Positions 22,267 to 24,185 of a stretch of 24,185 nucleotides of DNA are shown piece after piece. Source of the stretch: RGIG4708 sp045538875. GTDB lineage: Bacteria; Bacillota; Clostridia; UMGS1810. The stretch spans positions 1 to 24,185 of the forward strand of contig JAZQEG010000016.1 of assembly GCA_045538875.1 (NCBI GenBank), given 5' to 3'. The position numbers were made by a program, and so were the translations under genes. The notes under the pieces are model-generated. The model saw only the letters and a program-made list of their open reading frames with translations, made no database searches and was not told where the DNA came from. Position 1 is the first letter of the stretch. Each line of letters opens with the position of its first letter.

Positions 22267-23397
22267 TTAATATTCAACATCATACCAAATATCAATATAC
22301 CTTGCAAGAATAACAGGAACTGTTTTTTGTGTTCCGCCAACCGTTTCATATGTTTCCAATCCTGATATTTCACCATATATATCTATAAATTCGTCTTCTG
22401 CATACCTTTTAAAATCAATTTCATTATGCATATAATATACCATAACTATGTCGCTCCAACTATACTTGTTTTTCGTTATTTCTACTAAGAATAAACAATT
22501 GCCATCTTCATCTTCAATAGATTGCATTATATGTCCTTTGACATGAATTTTTTCACCTTTGTTTACATTTGCAACTCTTGATAATTGTGTATAATTGTAT
22601 GGCGGACAAAACCATTTATAATCTTCTTTCATTTGTGCTGCTGACTTTTGATAAATTTCCTCTTCACAAATTTCATTACAAACTGTACATTTCTTCACTC
22701 GCTTTCCGGTAGTAGTTTCTGTATGAATAACTTCCCAATCAGCTAAATTATGTTCTAAAACCAGAATATCTTCTTCGACGAAATCACCACAAACTAAACA
22801 ATTATATGATTTTTTACCAGTTTCAAAACAAGTTGGTTCTTTTGTTACAGTAAATTCGGATGATTTGTGTCCCAAAGGAAGACCATATTCTCTTCCGCAT
22901 TTAACACACTTTTCTGAACTGTTGCAAGATGCTTCTTGTAATTCATGACCATTAATACATAACTCCGGTTTCGTAGTTATATATACAGTAGATGTTGTTT
23001 CCTCCCAGTCAACACCACATTTAAATGCCTCTGAAATTGCTCTGACAGGAACAAGTGTTCTGTCATTTACCAAACAAGCGGGGCTATCAAGTGTTACAGC
23101 CACTCCGTTTACATACATTGTAGGCTTATTTATTGTTAAACTAATTGTTGTATTATCTTTTGTTGATGTTACAGTTTCTGTATCATTATTCCAATCAACT
23201 GTTGCTCCAAGGACTTCAAATATTGCTCTTAATGGTACCATTGTTCTGTCATTGATTAACTGTGGCTGTACATCAAATACAATTTGATTACCGTCAATTT
23301 TTACTTTTATGTCATCATTAGCCATAGCAGGTGTCATAGCAGAAACTACCATTAAAGCTGTTAAAAATGAACAAAGTGTTTTTTTAATTGTTTTCAT
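22267..23397 (-). CDS. Secreted stalk-domain (copper amine oxidase N-terminal type) protein with zinc-ribbon-like repeats
   Basis: 376 residues. A Sec signal peptide covers about 1-27 (KKTLCSFLTALMVVSAMTPAMA), so the protein is exported. Residues about 30-145 hold two repeats of the stalk-type domain: INDRTMVPLRAIFEVLGATV with DWNNDTETV, then VNDRTLVPVRAISEAFKCGV with DWEETTSTV. About 148-250 carries three degenerate Cys-pair units (CVKCG, CLVCG, CTVCN) with GH/EH spacers; the third has lost its first Cys. The C-terminal 110 residues (about 275-370) look like a small beta-rich OB-type domain (GEKIHVKGHIMQS, IDIYGEISG). No enzymatic motif is seen; copper amine oxidase activity is not implied. 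It probably acts at the cell surface. GAGGA lies 9 bases before ATG 23397. It is divergent from a small XRE gene and shares its operator region. Confidence 0.85.
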   Translation of the reverse strand: MKTIKKTLCSFLTALMVVSAMTPAMANDDIKVKIDGNQIVFDVQPQLINDRTMVPLRAIFEVLGATVDWNNDTETVTSTKDNTTISLTINKPTMYVNGVAVTLDSPACLVNDRTLVPVRAISEAFKCGVDWEETTSTVYITTKPELCINGHELQEASCNSSEKCVKCGREYGLPLGHKSSEFTVTKEPTCFETGKKSYNCLVCGDFVEEDILVLEHNLADWEVIHTETTTGKRVKKCTVCNEICEEEIYQKSAAQMKEDYKWFCPPYNYTQLSRVANVNKGEKIHVKGHIMQSIEDEDGNCLFLVEITKNKYSWSDIVMVYYMHNEIDFKRYAEDEFIDIYGEISGLETYETVGGTQKTVPVILARYIDIWYDVEY

Positions 23398-23415
23398 AAT
23401 AAATTATCCTCACTA

Positions 23416-23421
23416 AGTATA
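23416..23421 (-). promoter_or_regulatory. -10 element of the stalk-domain protein gene
   Basis: TATACT on the minus strand, 19 bp before the start codon. The expected -35 position falls in the right part of the 27-bp palindrome at 23430-23456, so a protein bound there would block it. Confidence 0.5.
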
Positions 23422-23429
23422 GTTTTTTG

Positions 23430-23456
23430 AATTTAATTCCAATTTGGAATTAAATT
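23430..23456. promoter_or_regulatory. 27-bp perfect palindrome, probable XRE operator
   Basis: Thirteen bases on each side of the central T at 23443 are exactly complementary; the core is TTCCAA-T-TTGGAA. A second, degenerate copy (TTCCAA-T-TCAGAA) lies at 23465-23477, and the half-site GGAATTAA recurs just before the XRE start codon. Together they look like a multi-site operator for the adjacent small XRE protein. Confidence 0.72.
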
Positions 23457-23537
23457 TATTATACTTCCAATTCAGAATTATGTCAAGAGAATTTTATCAT
23501 AAAATATAATCAAATATTCTAAAAAGGAATTAAGATT

Positions 23538-23786
23538 ATGAAACAAAGAAAACAAATATACGGCAATAAAAATATGGTGGGCAAAAACATTGAACGACTC
23601 AGAAAAGAACGCAAAATCAAACAAAAGGACTTTATTGCACAAATTCAGGTAATGAACTGCGATATGAACCCTACAAGTTATTCAAAGCTTGAAAGGCAGA
23701 TACGCAGTGCAACAGACAAAGAAATATATGTTATATCAAAAATACTTGGAGTTTCTATGGAAGATTTGTTTGAGGATATCAAATAA
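23538..23786 (+). CDS. Small XRE-family HTH transcriptional regulator
   Basis: 82 residues, a single Cro/C1-type helix-turn-helix with little else. The domain covers about 16-78: VGKNIERLRKERKIKQKDF, then TSYSKLERQIRSATDKEIYV and ISKILGVSMEDLF. ATG 23538 has a modest GGAA site upstream (AAAGGAATTAAG). The in-frame ATG at 23574 would remove the basic N-terminal tail and has no ribosome binding site. It is divergent from the secreted stalk-domain protein gene, and the 140-base gap carries a 27-bp palindrome plus a degenerate copy. Autoregulation and control of the neighbour are the simplest reading (inference). No toxin partner follows; a tRNA gene comes next. Confidence 0.85.
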   Translation: MKQRKQIYGNKNMVGKNIERLRKERKIKQKDFIAQIQVMNCDMNPTSYSKLERQIRSATDKEIYVISKILGVSMEDLFEDIK

Positions 23787-23827
23787 TCAATGTGTCAAAA
23801 ATTTTGAATTAGATGCTCCAAAAACTA

Positions 23828-23856
23828 TTGACAAACAAAATCAAATGAGATATAAT
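23828..23856 (+). promoter_or_regulatory. Consensus promoter of tRNA-Lys
   Basis: TTGACA (23828-23833), a 17-bp spacer and TATAAT (23851-23856), an exact sigma-A consensus, ending 25 bp before the tRNA. Confidence 0.88.
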
Positions 23857-23881
23857 AACGATGTTGTTGAAAAATACATAT

Positions 23882-23957
23882 GCACCTTTAGCTCAGCTGG
23901 TAGAGCACCTGACTCTTAATCAGGGTGTCCAGGGTTCGAGTCCCTGAAGGTGTACCA
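23882..23957 (+). tRNA. tRNA-Lys (anticodon CTT), CCA encoded
   Basis: 76 bases fold as a full cloverleaf: acceptor GCACCTT with AAGGTGT (one G-U pair at the end), D arm GCTC..GAGC, anticodon arm CCTGA-CTCTTAA-TCAGG with CTT at 23915-23917, T arm CAGGG-TTCGAGT-CCCTG, discriminator A and encoded CCA. It is a single-gene transcription unit between its own promoter and terminator. Confidence 0.97.
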
Positions 23958-23958
23958 A

Positions 23959-23993
23959 AAAAGTCACAAAGCTATTTGCTTTGTGACTTTTTT
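23959..23993 (+). terminator. Hairpin terminator after tRNA-Lys
   Basis: AAGTCACAAAGC (23961-23972) and GCTTTGTGACTT (23978-23989) form a perfect 12-bp stem with a 5-base loop and a following T tract. Confidence 0.92.
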
Positions 23994-24007
23994 GCATAAA
24001 ATAGTGG

Positions 24008-24066
24008 GACTCGAACCCTGAGAGGGCATTTTGCGTGAAGTAAAATGCTTTCTCAAAGTTCGAATC
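24008..24066. repeat. Imperfect 25-bp hairpin with tRNA T-arm-like sequences in both arms
   Basis: Arms 24008-24032 and 24042-24066 pair at 20 of 25 positions, the rest being C/A or G/T. On the minus strand, 24020-24006 reads CAGGGTTCGAGTCCC, identical over 15 bases to the T arm of the adjacent tRNA-Lys (23930-23944). The plus-strand right arm reads AAAGTTCGAATCTTT, another T-arm-like form. No complete cloverleaf can be drawn on either strand. Confidence 0.6.
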
Positions 24067-24080
24067 TTTTCTTTTATATG

Positions 24081-24118
24081 CAAATAAATAAGCCCTCAAA
24101 AGAGGGCTTATTTATTTG
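24081..24118. terminator. 17-bp perfect hairpin, possible bidirectional terminator
   Basis: CAAATAAATAAGCCCTC (24081-24097) and its exact complement (24102-24118) enclose AAAA. The A/T-rich base and G+C top resemble a bidirectional terminator. It would serve a gene beyond the right edge. The last 67 bases (24119-24185) hold no recognisable gene, only a short inverted repeat (ATTGC-TTT-GCAAT at 24139-24151). Confidence 0.6.
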
Positions 24119-24185
24119 GCGCGCTTGACAAGATGCATATTGCTTTGCAATCTGCCCTGCTTGGCGACCGCTCGCTTTCGCTCCG

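Noticed and set aside
23689..23919. Plus-strand frame running from the XRE gene into tRNA-Lys
   Set aside because: It overlaps the XRE gene in another frame and half of the tRNA; it is not a real gene.
24000..24075. A second tRNA gene on either strand
   Set aside because: T-arm-like loops exist but no acceptor stem, D arm or 7-base anticodon loop can be placed; listed as a hairpin instead.

Overview
The window looks like a contig from an endospore-forming, low-GC Clostridia-type member of the Bacillota. The evidence is a SpoIIID sporulation regulator, a DUF1836 regulator, an orphan ECF S component, group I BirA, RecD2, and A+T-rich intergenic DNA with strong TTGACA/TATAAT promoters. The left edge stops inside the 5' end of a 16S rRNA gene read leftward. 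That is a usual place for an assembly to break, so gene order beyond both edges is unknown.

Layout. (1) 1-490: 16S 5' end (minus), its leader, two tandem rRNA promoters, and the terminator of the gene upstream. (2) 490-5292, minus: operon recD2 - comF - ABC-F ATPase, driven by a perfect-consensus promoter. (3) 5457-12291, plus: a five-gene operon of YfcE-like phosphodiesterase, biotin-protein ligase, an Orn/Lys/Arg-decarboxylase-fold protein, and a divergent type IIA topoisomerase pair (ParE-like then ParC-like), closed by a hairpin terminator. (4) 12331-14554, minus: ECF transporter S component and an acyl-CoA synthetase-like AMP ligase. A DUF1836 regulator gene (14714-15301) is divergent from them, and the shared control region carries a perfect palindrome on the ligase -10 box. 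(5) 15366-16988, minus: PTS enzyme I. (6) 17167-17418, plus: spoIIID. (7) 17621-18610, minus: intracellular-type subtilase whose ribosome binding site lies in a perfect 21-bp hairpin. (8) 18812-21045: accessory stretch with an IS1595-type transposase, a possible small RNA, and a HTH/membrane/zinc-ribbon protein. (9) 21185-22108, minus: tRNA-dihydrouridine synthase. (10) 22267-23786: a secreted stalk-domain protein and a divergent small XRE regulator sharing a 27-bp palindrome. (11) 23828-24118: tRNA-Lys(CTT) with a consensus promoter, a terminator, a tRNA T-arm-like imperfect hairpin and another long hairpin.

The strongest oddity is the decarboxylase-fold protein. At the position of the Schiff-base lysine (the family's S-T-H-K motif) it has N-A-G-E, so Lys is replaced by Glu216 while the rest of the fold motifs remain. 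It sits between birA and the topoisomerase genes. The topoisomerase A subunit has Met where quinolone-sensitive enzymes carry Ser, and lacks a recognisable GyrA box. The remaining leads are regulatory: the operator between ligase and DUF1836, the RBS-masking hairpin of the subtilase, the XRE palindrome, and the 20191-20320 RNA candidate. No CRISPR array, prophage module or biosynthetic cluster was seen.
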